DNA of 64,000 nucleotides from Pseudomonas sediminis (GTDB lineage: Bacteria; Pseudomonadota; Gammaproteobacteria; Pseudomonadales; Pseudomonadaceae): the NCBI RefSeq assembly GCF_039555755.1, contig NZ_CP154631.1:4402001-4466000 (forward strand), read 5' to 3'. Of the stretch, positions 35,814 through 45,019 are shown one piece after another (the stretch's first letter is position 1; every line of letters begins with the position of its first letter). Position numbers and translations under genes: made by a program. Below the pieces are notes generated by a model. That model was not told the DNA's origin. It did no database searches and was given only the letters and a program-made list of their open reading frames with translations.

Positions 35814-37375
35814 TCTCGGAATCAGTCGTCGACCTTTCACGCCTGCAGTTCGCCATGACAGCGATGTATCACTTCATCTTCGTCCCCCTGACCCTGGGCC
35901 TGGCCTTCCTGCTGGCGATCATGGAGTCGGTCTACGTGATGACCGGCAAACAGGTCTACAAGGACATGGTCAAGTTCTGGGGCAAGCTGTTCGGCATCAA
36001 CTTCGCCTTGGGCGTCACCACCGGGCTGACCATGGAGTTCCAGTTCGGCACCAACTGGGCCTACTACAGCCACTATGTCGGTGACATCTTCGGTGCGCCG
36101 CTGGCCATCGAAGGACTGATGGCCTTCTTCCTCGAATCCACCTTCATCGGCCTGTTCTTCTTCGGCTGGGACCGCCTAAGCAAGCTGCAGCACCTGACCG
36201 TGACCTGGCTGGTGGCAATTGGCTCGAACCTTTCGGCGCTGTGGATCCTCATCGCCAATGGCTGGATGCAGAACCCGGTAGGTGCCGAGTTTAACTTCGA
36301 GACCATGCGCATGGAACTGACCGATTTCGGTGCCCTGCTGTTCAACCCGGTGGCGCAGGTCAAGTTCGTGCATACCGTGGCGGCGGGCTATGTCACCGGT
36401 TCGATCTTCGTCCTGGCCATCTCCAGCTATTACCTGCTGAAGAAACGCGATCAGGGTTTCGCCCGTCGCTCCTTCACCATCGCCTCGGCCTTCGGTCTGG
36501 CCTCGATTCTCTCGGTGATCGTCCTCGGTGACGAGTCCGGCTACGAGATCGGCGACGTGCAGAAGACCAAGCTGGCGGCCATCGAGGCCGAGTGGGAAAC
36601 CCACCCAGCACCGGCGGGCTTCACCCTGTTCGGCCTGCCCAACCAGGACGAGCAGCGCACCGACTACGCGGTGAAGATCCCCTACGCCCTGGGGCTGATA
36701 GCCACCCGCTCGCTGGATAAGAAGGTAAAGGGCATCAAGGACCTGCTCATCGAGCACGAGGCGCGCATCCGCACCGGCATGACCGCCTACGGGCTGCTGG
36801 AGCGCCTGCGTAACGGCGACAAGTCGGCCGAAACCATTGCTGCCTTCAACGAAGTGAAGAATGACCTGGGCTATGGCCTGCTGCTGAAGAAATACACCGC
36901 CAATGTGGTCGATGCCAGCGAGGCACAGATCAAGCAGGCCGCGCTGGACACCATTCCCAACGTGTTCAGCCTGTTCTGGAGCTTCCGCATCATGGTCGCC
37001 AGCGGCTTCCTTATGCTGGCGCTGTTCGCCTGCGCCTTCTGGGCCTCGGCGAAGAAGAACGAAGAAAGCAAACCCTGGCTGCTCAAGTGGGCGCTGTGGA
37101 GCCTGCCACTGCCCTGGATCGCCGCACAGACCGGCTGGTACGTGGCTGAACATGGCCGCCAGCCCTGGTCGATTGGTGAGGTGCTGCCGACCCATCTTTC
37201 CGCCTCCAGCCTGTCGTCCGGTGACGTCTGGGGCTCGCTGATCGCGCTGATCGCCTTCTACAGCCTGCTGCTGGTGGTGGAGATGTACCTGATGATCAAG
37301 TTCGCCCGCCTTGGCCCATCGAGCCTGCACAGCGGACGCTACCACTTCGAGCAACAGCAGCCGGCCCACGCCTGA
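35810..37375 (+). CDS. cydA: Cytochrome bd ubiquinol oxidase subunit I
   Basis: A 521-residue CydA carrying hemes b558, b595 and d. His21 (heme ligand; E. coli His19), His188 (E. coli His186) and Met395 (E. coli Met393) are all present, and the Glu pair 101/109 lies in [11 protein letters not shown]. The Q-loop is the long E. coli type ([15 protein letters not shown] at ~249 and ~100 residues beyond), so it is CydA rather than the short-loop CioA type common in pseudomonads. It reduces O2 to water with quinol; bd oxidases tolerate sulfide and cyanide better than heme-copper oxidases. Confidence 0.95.
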   Translation: MISESVVDLSRLQFAMTAMYHFIFVPLTLGLAFLLAIMESVYVMTGKQVYKDMVKFWGKLFGINFALGVTTGLTMEFQFGTNWAYYSHYVGDIFGAPLAIEGLMAFFLESTFIGLFFFGWDRLSKLQHLTVTWLVAIGSNLSALWILIANGWMQNPVGAEFNFETMRMELTDFGALLFNPVAQVKFVHTVAAGYVTGSIFVLAISSYYLLKKRDQGFARRSFTIASAFGLASILSVIVLGDESGYEIGDVQKTKLAAIEAEWETHPAPAGFTLFGLPNQDEQRTDYAVKIPYALGLIATRSLDKKVKGIKDLLIEHEARIRTGMTAYGLLERLRNGDKSAETIAAFNEVKNDLGYGLLLKKYTANVVDASEAQIKQAALDTIPNVFSLFWSFRIMVASGFLMLALFACAFWASAKKNEESKPWLLKWALWSLPLPWIAAQTGWYVAEHGRQPWSIGEVLPTHLSASSLSSGDVWGSLIALIAFYSLLLVVEMYLMIKFARLGPSSLHSGRYHFEQQQPAHA

Positions 37376-37385
37376 GGACTTCGTC

Positions 37386-38525
37386 ATGTTCGACTACGAA
37401 ACCCTGAAACTCGTCTGGTGGGTGCTGATCGGCGTGCTGCTGATCGGTTTCGCTCTCACCGATGGCTTCGACATGGGCGCCATGGCGCTGATGCCTTTCG
37501 TCGGCAAGACCGACAACGAGCGCCGCGTCGCCATCAACACCATCGCCCCGCACTGGGACGGCAACCAGGTGTGGTTCATCACCGCTGGCGGCGCGCTGTT
37601 CGCCGCCTGGCCGATGGTCTACGCGGTGGCCTTCTCCGGGCTGTACTGGGCCATGTTACTGGTGCTGTTCGCCCTTTTCTGCCGCCCGGTGGGCTTCGAC
37701 TACCGCAGCAAACTGGAAAACACCCGCTGGCGCAGCGCCTGGGACTGGGCCCTGTTCGTTGGCGGCGCGGTACCGGCGCTGGTTTTCGGCGTGGCCTTCG
37801 GCAACCTGTTCCTCGGCCTGCCGTTCCAGCTCGATGACATGATGCGCTCGAGCTACCACGGCTCCTTCTTCGCCCTGCTCAACCCCTTCGCCCTGCTCTG
37901 CGGCGTGGTCAGCCTGAGCATGCTCTGCGCCCACGGCGGCGCCTGGCTGATGATGCGCACCGAAGGTGACCTGGCCGCACGCTCGCGCACGGCCACTTAC
38001 CTCAGTGCGCTGGTATTCCTGATCGGTTTCCTGCTGGCCGGCAGTTGGCTGGCACTGGGTATCAAGGGCATGAGTCTGGCGGGTGCGTTCGATGCTGGCG
38101 CGGCACTGAACCCGCTGCACAAGCAGGTGCTCGCCGACAATGCCGGCTGGCTCGGCAATTACAGTCGCTACCCACTGACAATGGGCGCCCCCGTGCTTGG
38201 TGTGGTCGGCGCACTGCTGGCGATTCTCGCCAGCACCTGGCGTCTCGCCGGCCTGACCTTCATCGGCAGTAGCCTGATGATCGTCGGCACCATCTGCACC
38301 GCCGGCTTCGCCCTATTCCCCTTCGTCTTCCCGTCGAGCCTTGATGCGGCCTCCAGCCTGACGGTGTGGGACGCGGTATCGAGCCAAAAGACCCTCGGCA
38401 TCATGTTCGTGGTCGCCTGCATCTTCGTACCGATCATCCTCATCTACACCCTCTGGGGCTACGTGAAGATGTGGGGCAAGCTCAACGACCGCAGCATCGA
38501 AGCCAACCCCCACAGCCTGTATTGA
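37386..38525 (+). CDS. cydB: Cytochrome bd ubiquinol oxidase subunit II
   Basis: A 379-residue CydB, identical in length to that of E. coli. It has about eight helices; DGFDMGAMALMPF, WDGNQVWFITAGGALFAAWP and GFDYRSK mark the family. It has no heme ligands of its own but completes the oxidase core. The gene begins 10 bp after cydA with TGAGGA as ribosome site. An ATG further upstream in the frame lies inside cydA. Confidence 0.95.
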   Translation: MFDYETLKLVWWVLIGVLLIGFALTDGFDMGAMALMPFVGKTDNERRVAINTIAPHWDGNQVWFITAGGALFAAWPMVYAVAFSGLYWAMLLVLFALFCRPVGFDYRSKLENTRWRSAWDWALFVGGAVPALVFGVAFGNLFLGLPFQLDDMMRSSYHGSFFALLNPFALLCGVVSLSMLCAHGGAWLMMRTEGDLAARSRTATYLSALVFLIGFLLAGSWLALGIKGMSLAGAFDAGAALNPLHKQVLADNAGWLGNYSRYPLTMGAPVLGVVGALLAILASTWRLAGLTFIGSSLMIVGTICTAGFALFPFVFPSSLDAASSLTVWDAVSSQKTLGIMFVVACIFVPIILIYTLWGYVKMWGKLNDRSIEANPHSLY

Positions 38526-38536
38526 GGAGAAACGCG

Positions 38537-38650
38537 ATGTGGTACTTCACCTGGATTCTTGGCGTGCTGCTGGCCTGCAGCTTCGGCATCATCAACGCAC
38601 TATGGCTGGAAACCACGCAGGATCTCGACACCGAGAGCGAGCATGAGTGA
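38537..38650 (+). CDS. cydX: Cytochrome bd small subunit CydX
   Basis: A 37-residue single-helix peptide starting MWYFTWILGVLLACSFGIINA, almost the same as E. coli CydX. It stabilises heme d in CydAB. GAGGAG lies eight bases before the ATG, and its stop overlaps the ybgE start by 8 bp. Confidence 0.95.
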   Translation: MWYFTWILGVLLACSFGIINALWLETTQDLDTESEHE

Positions 38651-38933
38651 CACCACCCTGAGCGAGCGCGCGCCGTTGCGCGTGCTCTCCTGGCTGCTGG
38701 CCACGCCCCTGGCGCTGCTGCTGCTGATCCACCCCGGCGCCATGCTCGACAGCCAGGGCCGCTACAGCCATTCGCTGCTGATGCTGGTGATGTGGGGCGT
38801 ATCCAACGCCTTCATCCACGGCGTCGGCTTCGCCCCGCGCCACTGGCTGTGGCGCGCCATATTCTCACCCTGGTTGGGCTGGGGATTGTGCGGGCTGGGC
38901 TATACCCTGCTGTATCTGGCACGAACGGCCTGA
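38643..38933 (+). CDS. ybgE: cyd operon protein YbgE
   Basis: A 96-residue membrane protein with about three helices (LLATPLALLLLIHPGAM, LLMLVMWGVSNAFIHGVGF, WLGWGLCGLGYTLLYLA). The FIHGVGF-P motif identifies YbgE, the last gene of many cydAB operons. Its function remains unclear. A terminator follows. Confidence 0.9.
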   Translation: MSDTTLSERAPLRVLSWLLATPLALLLLIHPGAMLDSQGRYSHSLLMLVMWGVSNAFIHGVGFAPRHWLWRAIFSPWLGWGLCGLGYTLLYLARTA

Positions 38934-38952
38934 ACGCAAACGACAGAAACGA

Positions 38953-38984
38953 AAACGCCGCTCGATTGAGCGGCGTTTCTGTTT
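38953..38984 (+). terminator. Terminator of the cyd operon
   Basis: AAACGCCGCTC-GATT-GAGCGGCGTTT followed by CTGTTTATTT on the plus strand. On the minus strand the same hairpin lies just beyond the tRNA-Gly gene, followed by TCGTTTCTGT, so it may also end the tRNA transcript. Confidence 0.88.
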
Positions 38985-38987
38985 ATT

Positions 38988-39063
<76 letters not shown>

Positions 39064-39077
39064 AGTACAACTTGAAA

Positions 39078-39153
39078 TGGCGTCCCCTAGGGGACTCGAA
39101 CCCCTGTTACCGCCGTGAAAGGGCGGTGTCCTAGGCCACTAGACGAAGGGGAC
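39078..39153 (-). tRNA. tRNA-Glu(TTC)
   Basis: 76 nt. The minus strand reads GTCCCCTTCGTCTAGTGG, anticodon loop CTTTCAC in a CCGCC/GGCGG stem, GGTTCGAGTCC in the T arm and an encoded CCA end. Confidence 0.97.
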
Positions 39154-39199
39154 CTTGGAACTTCGTTTGAAACCCTGCCGAAGCAGCATTTCGAAAATT

Positions 39200-39275
<76 letters not shown>

Positions 39276-39290
39276 ATTACAGCTTGAAAG

Positions 39291-39366
39291 TGGCGTCCCC
39301 TAGGGGACTCGAACCCCTGTTACCGCCGTGAAAGGGCGGTGTCCTAGGCCACTAGACGAAGGGGAC
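39291..39366 (-). tRNA. tRNA-Glu(TTC), second copy
   Basis: Identical to the copy at 39078-39153. It is the promoter-proximal gene of the four-tRNA array. Confidence 0.97.
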
Positions 39367-39438
39367 ACACCCCGGAACATCAAGCAACTTTCCGGCTTCC
39401 TTCGCTTCGCTTTGGGCTTTGCGCTGGAAGTGGCGCGC

Positions 39439-39467
39439 ATTCTATGGAGGCTTTTAAAGGTCGTCAA
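39439..39467 (-). promoter_or_regulatory. Sigma-70 promoter of the tRNA array
   Basis: On the minus strand TTGACG (39467-39462) and TAGAAT (39444-39439) are separated by 17 bp and followed by a GC-rich GCGCGCC discriminator, as expected for a stable-RNA promoter. Confidence 0.88.
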
Positions 39468-39588
39468 CCACTCTCTAAAAAATTTTTAAAATCAAAGACT
39501 TCAGCCCAGAAATCGATATGCCACTAGGAGCCATGCGAGCAAGCCACTACACTCGGTCGAAAAGTCGATTCTCGAGAGGTCCCAAGCA

Positions 39589-40353
39589 GTGTCCGCACTC
39601 GTGATTACCATGCTGATCGTCGGCGGCATCGCTCTGCTGATGATGATTGCCTACATCAACCACGCCGTCGAGAACAGCAAGCTGGAGAAAGCGCGTCAGC
39701 GTGCCGACCTGCTCGACCGTATCCGTCGCTGCCAGGATATCTCCGAGCGTATACCTGGCCAATTGATGACGCCGCAGCTGAAGCTACTGCTGAGCCAGTT
39801 ACAGTTGCAGGCCAGCGAACGCTTACTGCCACTGGAGAAACAGAACACGACCCTTCGGAGCGATATCGACACGCTGAAGGCGCAGGTCGCTCAGGGCGAA
39901 TCCATTGTCGTGAAGAACCCTCCTCAACCCATCGCCAACGAAGCCAAAGCCAAGGACGTGCGTTTCCTGCTGGAAAACCTGCATGCCCTAATCACCGGTT
40001 CGGTTCAGGCCGGCCTGCTACCCGCAGGCGACGGCAAGCATTGGCTCAAGCAGATTCGGCAGATGCTGGTGCTGGTGCATATCGAGTTCTTCAGCACCCT
40101 GGGCCAGGCGGCCATGCAGCAGAAACAACCCGGCCAGGCCCGCCTGGCCTTCGAGCGCGGTGTTCAGTACCTGCGCAAGCAGCCAGATCCCGCGCCCTAC
40201 CAGGCGCAGCTCAAACGATTCGAGGAGCAGTTGGCACGTGCCAATGCCATGGTGCTCAACAACAATGCTCCAAGGGCGGAAGAACCGAGCCAGTTGACCG
40301 AAGGTCTGAAGGACCTGGAAGACGACTGGAAGAAGAAGAATATCTACGACTGA
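39589..40353 (+). CDS. Membrane-anchored coiled-coil protein of unknown function
   Basis: A 254-residue protein. One N-terminal helix (VITMLIVGGIALLMMIAYI) anchors a cytoplasmic coiled-coil-rich region (~30-105; LEKARQRADLLDRIRRC and LEKQNTTLRSDIDTLKAQV) and a C-terminal helical domain with a TPR-like segment (ARLAFERGVQYLRKQ). I recognise no function. It starts at GTG (39589), preceded by GAGAGG; no ATG fits. Confidence 0.8.
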   Translation: MSALVITMLIVGGIALLMMIAYINHAVENSKLEKARQRADLLDRIRRCQDISERIPGQLMTPQLKLLLSQLQLQASERLLPLEKQNTTLRSDIDTLKAQVAQGESIVVKNPPQPIANEAKAKDVRFLLENLHALITGSVQAGLLPAGDGKHWLKQIRQMLVLVHIEFFSTLGQAAMQQKQPGQARLAFERGVQYLRKQPDPAPYQAQLKRFEEQLARANAMVLNNNAPRAEEPSQLTEGLKDLEDDWKKKNIYD

Positions 40354-40411
40354 GCAACCCGTTCGCGCGCCCTCGCTCAGTCGAGCACGCGGACCGCCGC
40401 TAGGAGTTGCA

Positions 40412-41074
40412 ATGAGCCTGACCGTTTACGGGGCACCGCTGTCCCCCTTCGTCCGCAAACTCTGCCTGTGCCTGATCGAAAAGGGCCTGGATTACGAGCT
40501 CGAGGTGGTCATGCCCTTCGGCCAGCCCGATTGGTTTCGCGAACTCAACCCGCTAGGCCGAATTCCCGCCTTTCGCGACGGCGACCTCAAGCTGGCTGAC
40601 TCCAGCGTCATCTGCCAGTACCTGGAAGAACGCTACCCCGAGCACACACCGCTGTATGGCGCCGATGCAGAGCAACGCGCCAAGGTGCGCTGGCTGGAAA
40701 AATACGCCGACTACGAGCTGGCGCCACTGTGCACCTTCACCGTGTTCCGCAACCGCGTGCTGAAAGCCACCATGGGTCAGCCCTGCGACGAGGAAAAGGT
40801 GCAGCAGACGCTCAGGGACAAACTGCCCAACCACTTCGACTACTTCGAGACCACGCTGGGTGATGCGCCCTATTTCCTCGGTGAGCAGCTTTCCATGGCC
40901 GACCTGGCGCTGGCCAGCCAGCTGATCAACATGGAGCATGGCGGGGAAACCCTGGATGCCAGCCGCTGGCCGAACCTGATGGCGCACTACGAGCGCATCA
41001 AGAACCGTGCATCCACACAGCAACTGCTACCGCGTGAACTGCGTACGCTGGAGAAGATCGGCGCCAAGCGCTGA
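40412..41074 (+). CDS. Glutathione S-transferase family protein
   Basis: A 220-residue GST with thioredoxin-like N-terminal (SLTVYGAPLSPFVRKL; ELNPLGRIPAF; LADSSVICQYLEERYP) and helical C-terminal domains (FLGEQLSMADLALASQL). The residue next to the N-terminus of helix 1 is SPFVRK, with Ser as a likely glutathione-activating residue. The gene order (GST, msrC, DUF815, sagS) agrees with P. aeruginosa. The substrate is not predictable. Confidence 0.88.
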   Translation: MSLTVYGAPLSPFVRKLCLCLIEKGLDYELEVVMPFGQPDWFRELNPLGRIPAFRDGDLKLADSSVICQYLEERYPEHTPLYGADAEQRAKVRWLEKYADYELAPLCTFTVFRNRVLKATMGQPCDEEKVQQTLRDKLPNHFDYFETTLGDAPYFLGEQLSMADLALASQLINMEHGGETLDASRWPNLMAHYERIKNRASTQQLLPRELRTLEKIGAKR

Positions 41075-41083
41075 GCCCGCCTC

Positions 41084-41162
41084 GTAGGGTGCGCGGTGCG
41101 CACCAATTCCGACATAAGCTTGCGTGACACATCAAGCCGGCGGTGCGCGTGGCGCACCCTAC
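41084..41162. repeat. GTAGGGTGCGC-type inverted repeat, copy 2
   Basis: GTAGGGTGCGCGGTGCGCACC pairs with GGTGCGCGTGGCGCACCCTAC. It occupies the gap between convergent genes. Confidence 0.87.
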
Positions 41163-41217
41163 CGGATCGAGCTCAAACCGCCGTATCGCCTCCGACAGAG
41201 CGGCACCATGGGCGTAT

Positions 41218-41700
41218 TCAGCAGTCGCTGGCAGCCAGAAATACCGCTGCCAGCGCTTCGATGCCAGCCTGATCCACCTCGGTGAAACGCCCCACCGACG
41301 GGCTGTCCAGATCCAGCACGCCGATCAGGCGCCCTTCCTTGACCAGAGGCACCACCAGTTCACTGTTCGATGCACTGTCACAGGCAATGTGCCCTGGGAA
41401 GGCATGCACATCCTCGACTCGTTGCGTCTGCAGGCTGGCCGCCGCCGCACCACAGACGCCACGACCGAAGGCAATACGCACACAGGCCACCTTGCCCTGA
41501 AACGGGCCAAGCACCAGCTCGCCATCCTTGACCAGATAGAAGCCAGCCCAGTTCAGGTCGGCCAGCTCGTGAAACAGGAAGGCGGAAAACTGCGCAGCAT
41601 TGGCAATGAAATCACGTTCGCCGCTAAGCAATGCCTGCAATTGTGCACTCAGCAGAGGGTAACCGTTGAGATCGCCACCAGTCTGAGAAAGATCGATCAT
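41218..41700 (-). CDS. msrC: Free methionine-(R)-sulfoxide reductase MsrC (GAF domain)
   Basis: A 160-residue GAF-fold enzyme reducing free Met-R-sulfoxide. The three conserved Cys have the E. coli spacing: Cys73 (VACVRIAFGRG), Cys83 (GVCGAAAA) and Cys107 (HIACDSASNSE). WAGFYLV and GVLDLDSP are also typical. Its start overlaps the stop of the DUF815 gene by 4 bp. Confidence 0.92.
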   Translation of the reverse strand: MIDLSQTGGDLNGYPLLSAQLQALLSGERDFIANAAQFSAFLFHELADLNWAGFYLVKDGELVLGPFQGKVACVRIAFGRGVCGAAAASLQTQRVEDVHAFPGHIACDSASNSELVVPLVKEGRLIGVLDLDSPSVGRFTEVDQAGIEALAAVFLAASDC

Positions 41701-42587
41701 GCCTGTTGCTCCAGCAGTTGCAGCCCGACCCAGTGGCGGGCGAATTGATAGGCGCAGCGGCCATTGCGGTTACCACGACCCAGCGCCCAGCGGATGGCAG
41801 CCTTTTCCAGCGCATCGTCCCAGCTCCAGTTCAGCCCGACCTGACGCGCCTGCACGTCCACCCAGTGGCGCACGACGATCAGGAAGTGATCCTGAGTGAA
41901 GGGATAGAACGACAGCCACAGGCCAAAACGGTCGGACAGCGCGATCTTGTCCTCTACTGCCTCGTTGGGGTGCAGCTCGCCGTCGACCCTCTTCCAGTTC
42001 TCGTTGTCGCTCTGATGCTCGGGCACCAGATGGCGGCGGTTGGACGTGGCGTACAGCAGCACGTTGTCCGGCGCCTGTTCCAGCGAGCCATCGAGCACGC
42101 TCTTAAGCACACGGTAGTCGCCCTCACCCGCCTCGAACGACAGGTCATCGCAGAACAACACGAAACGTTGCGGCAGGCCGGCCAGCAAGCCGACCACGCG
42201 CGGCAGATCGGCCAGGTGATCGCGTTCGATCTCGATCAGGCGCAGGCCGCACTTGGCGTGCTCGGCGAGCAAGGCACGCACCAGGGAAGATTTGCCTGTA
42301 CCGCGCGCGCCCCAGAGCAGCGCATGGTTGGCCGGCATGCCGCTGACGAACTGGCGGGTATTGCGTGCCAGTTGCTCGCGCTGGACGTCCACGCCCAGCA
42401 GGTCGCTCAACGACAGGTCGAGGCTGACCTCCAGCGGCATCAGGTAGCCACTGCGGCCATCACGCACCCAGCGCGCGGCCACGCATTTATTCCAGTCCAC
42501 CTGCGGGCGCAGCGCAGGCAGCAAGGGCTCGAGACGCTCCAGCACCTGCTCGGCGCGGGCAAGAAAATCCAGCAATCGGGAATCCAC
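41697..42587 (-). CDS. DUF815 AAA-type ATPase
   Basis: A 296-residue P-loop protein: Walker A GARGTGKSS near residue 93, Walker B FVLFCDDLSFE near 142, and SNRRHLVPE followed by EDKIALSDRFGLWLSFYPF, the DUF815 hallmark. Function is unknown; the family is AAA+-like. It precedes msrC with translational coupling and is divergent from sagS. Confidence 0.88.
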   Translation of the reverse strand: MDSRLLDFLARAEQVLERLEPLLPALRPQVDWNKCVAARWVRDGRSGYLMPLEVSLDLSLSDLLGVDVQREQLARNTRQFVSGMPANHALLWGARGTGKSSLVRALLAEHAKCGLRLIEIERDHLADLPRVVGLLAGLPQRFVLFCDDLSFEAGEGDYRVLKSVLDGSLEQAPDNVLLYATSNRRHLVPEHQSDNENWKRVDGELHPNEAVEDKIALSDRFGLWLSFYPFTQDHFLIVVRHWVDVQARQVGLNWSWDDALEKAAIRWALGRGNRNGRCAYQFARHWVGLQLLEQQA

Positions 42588-42697
42588 GGTCTACTACTCC
42601 TTTTGCGCAGAGCAGCACGTTGCAGGCTCTGCCGGTACAAGGTCGCTATCAGCTATGCTTGGCAAGGCGCCAAGGATCAGAGACGACGCACGCATTT

Positions 42698-45019
42698 ATG
42701 GATATTTCGCTCACCAATCGTCTGTCGTTCAAACAGGCCGGTCTAACTGTGCTGGTGGCGTTTATCCTTGGCACGCTGCTCAGCGTCACCCAGGTGGCGA
42801 TCGATTATGCCAGCGAAGAGGCCTCCATCAACCGCGAGATTCGTGCTCTGCTGGAAATCAGCCACAATCCCGCCGCCCGTATCGCCTACAACATCGACGC
42901 CGAACTGGCGCAGGAACTGGTACTCGGCCTGCTGCGCTCCCCTGCGGTGACCCGCGCTGAACTGATCGACAACAGCGGCCTGGTGCTGGCCAGCGTCAGC
43001 CGTCCACGCAGCGAGAGTCGCTACCGTTTCCTGAGTGACAGCCTGTTTGGTGCCGAACGTGCATTTCAGGACCCGCTGTTCGTATCCCATGCACCCCACG
43101 AGCCCCTGGGCTTCCTCCGTCTGGAGATCGATACCTACGCGTTCGGCAGTCACTTCCTGCGGCGCTCGCTACTGACCTTGCTCACCGGGTTCGCGCGCAG
43201 CCTGCTGCTATCGCTGATCCTGCTGGTGCTGTTCTACTTCATGCTGACCAAACCCCTGACCGGCGTGATTCGCGCACTCAGCCAACGCAATCCACAAGCG
43301 CCGCAGCACCGACCGGTGCCCTGCCCCAAGGGCCATGAGCGCGATGAAATCGGCATCCTGGTCGAGGTTACCAACCGCCAGCTGTCGAGCATCGCCCAGG
43401 AGATCGAGCAAAGACGCAACGCCGAAGACCGGCTGACCCAGTACCTGAGTGAATTGGAAAACATCGTCTCGGCCCGTACCGCCGAACTCAAGGCGACCAA
43501 CGTGCGCCTCAGCCAGTCCAACGCCGAGTTGGAAACGGCGCGCACCACCGCCCTGAACATGGCGCAGGCGCGCTCGGCCTTCCTGGCCAACATGAGCCAT
43601 GAGATCCGCACCCCGCTCAACGGCCTGCTGGGCATGCTCGCACTGGCCCTGGACGGCCCGCTCAGCGCCGAGCAGCGTCAGCAGCTGGGTATCGCACACG
43701 ACTCCGGCAAGGTGTTGGTGGAGCTGCTCAACGACATTCTCGACCTGTCCAAATTCGAAGCTGGCCAGCTGGAGCTTGAGGAAATCCCCTTCGACCTCGG
43801 CGCCCTGGCCGAAGAAACCGCCAGCTTGCTGTCGCAGAACGCCGCCAACGCCGTGGAGCTGACCTGCCTGATCGATCCGGCACTGCCGGCGCAGGTGCTG
43901 GGCGATCCGACGCGAGTGCGCCAGATCGTCAGCAACCTGCTGTCCAATGCGCTCAAATTCACCCGCTTCGGTCGCGTCGACCTGATCGTCGCCTGCACTG
44001 TGGACGGCATCAGCATTCGCGTGCGCGATACCGGCATCGGCATCGCCGAAGACGCCCAGGCGCGCATTTTTCAGCCCTTCGCCCAGGCCGAAGTGGGCAT
44101 CACCCGTGAGTACGGCGGGACCGGCCTCGGACTGGCACTGACGCGGCGCCTGTGCGAGGCAATGCACGGCAAGCTGAGCGTGCATTCGAAAGAAGGCTTC
44201 GGCAGTGAGTTCTGCGCCGAGCTACCGCTGCCTGCCCATGTACAAGCCAGTTCACAACCGGCGCTTGAGGGCCGCATCGTCGCGCTGACCCCGGCCAGCA
44301 GCGGCCTGCAACAGATGCTCAGCCAGTGGCTGCCCGCCTGGGGCCTGAGTTATCAGCGCCTGGATACAGATGCCAACCTGCACGGCGTGGAGGCCGACCT
44401 GCTGATCAGCGATTGCCCGGAATGTCTGTTCGGCATTCGTCCGGCGATGAGCACACCGGTGTTGCTGGTCACCGCCTACGGCAACTTCCTACCGCATGAG
44501 CAGGCACAACGCCTTATGCCGCTGCTGCAGATCGCCCGCCCAGTGTCGCGCAATGGCCTGCTACAGGAGCTGCGGCACGTCCTGCACAGCGACGACGGCG
44601 ACGTTCACAGTAGTGCCCAAGCGCAGCCTGTGCGGGAAAGCAATGCACGCGTACTGCTGGTCGAGGACAACCCGGTCAACCAGATGGTCGCCAAGGGCAT
44701 GCTGGCCAAGCTCGGCTATCAGGTGCTGGTAGCAGGCCATGGAGGGGAAGCGCTGGAGGTTCTGGAGCAGGAACCTGTCGACCTGATCCTGATGGACTGC
44801 AACATGCCGGTGCTGGATGGTTACGAGGCCAGCCGACGCATTCGCAGCAACGGGCGCTGGCCGGAGTTGCCCATTGTCGCCCTGACCGCCAATGCGCTGT
44901 CCGACGAACGCGAACGCTGCCGCGCCGCCGGCATGAACGACTACCTGGCCAAACCCTTCCGCCGCGAGGAACTTGCAGCCATTCTGGATACCTGGCTGCC
45001 CGCCGACCTCACTCGCTGA
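42698..45019 (+). CDS. sagS: Hybrid sensor histidine kinase SagS
   Basis: A 773-residue membrane kinase. TM1 (~15-35) and TM2 (~160-185) enclose a periplasmic domain. A HAMP-like region and coiled coil lead to HisKA with His301 in NMSHEIRTPLNG, the ATPase domain (Asn417, Asp444 in RDTGIGI, GGTGLGLALT), and a REC domain with Asp700 in LILMDCNMPVLDG. It resembles P. aeruginosa SagS, which controls the switch to biofilm growth and feeds HptB. The neighbouring ospR-gpx pair supports this assignment. The start at 42698 is the first ATG that gives a membrane-competent N-terminus. Its end overlaps the convergent ospR by 11 bp. Confidence 0.88.
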   Translation: MDISLTNRLSFKQAGLTVLVAFILGTLLSVTQVAIDYASEEASINREIRALLEISHNPAARIAYNIDAELAQELVLGLLRSPAVTRAELIDNSGLVLASVSRPRSESRYRFLSDSLFGAERAFQDPLFVSHAPHEPLGFLRLEIDTYAFGSHFLRRSLLTLLTGFARSLLLSLILLVLFYFMLTKPLTGVIRALSQRNPQAPQHRPVPCPKGHERDEIGILVEVTNRQLSSIAQEIEQRRNAEDRLTQYLSELENIVSARTAELKATNVRLSQSNAELETARTTALNMAQARSAFLANMSHEIRTPLNGLLGMLALALDGPLSAEQRQQLGIAHDSGKVLVELLNDILDLSKFEAGQLELEEIPFDLGALAEETASLLSQNAANAVELTCLIDPALPAQVLGDPTRVRQIVSNLLSNALKFTRFGRVDLIVACTVDGISIRVRDTGIGIAEDAQARIFQPFAQAEVGITREYGGTGLGLALTRRLCEAMHGKLSVHSKEGFGSEFCAELPLPAHVQASSQPALEGRIVALTPASSGLQQMLSQWLPAWGLSYQRLDTDANLHGVEADLLISDCPECLFGIRPAMSTPVLLVTAYGNFLPHEQAQRLMPLLQIARPVSRNGLLQELRHVLHSDDGDVHSSAQAQPVRESNARVLLVEDNPVNQMVAKGMLAKLGYQVLVAGHGGEALEVLEQEPVDLILMDCNMPVLDGYEASRRIRSNGRWPELPIVALTANALSDERERCRAAGMNDYLAKPFRREELAAILDTWLPADLTR

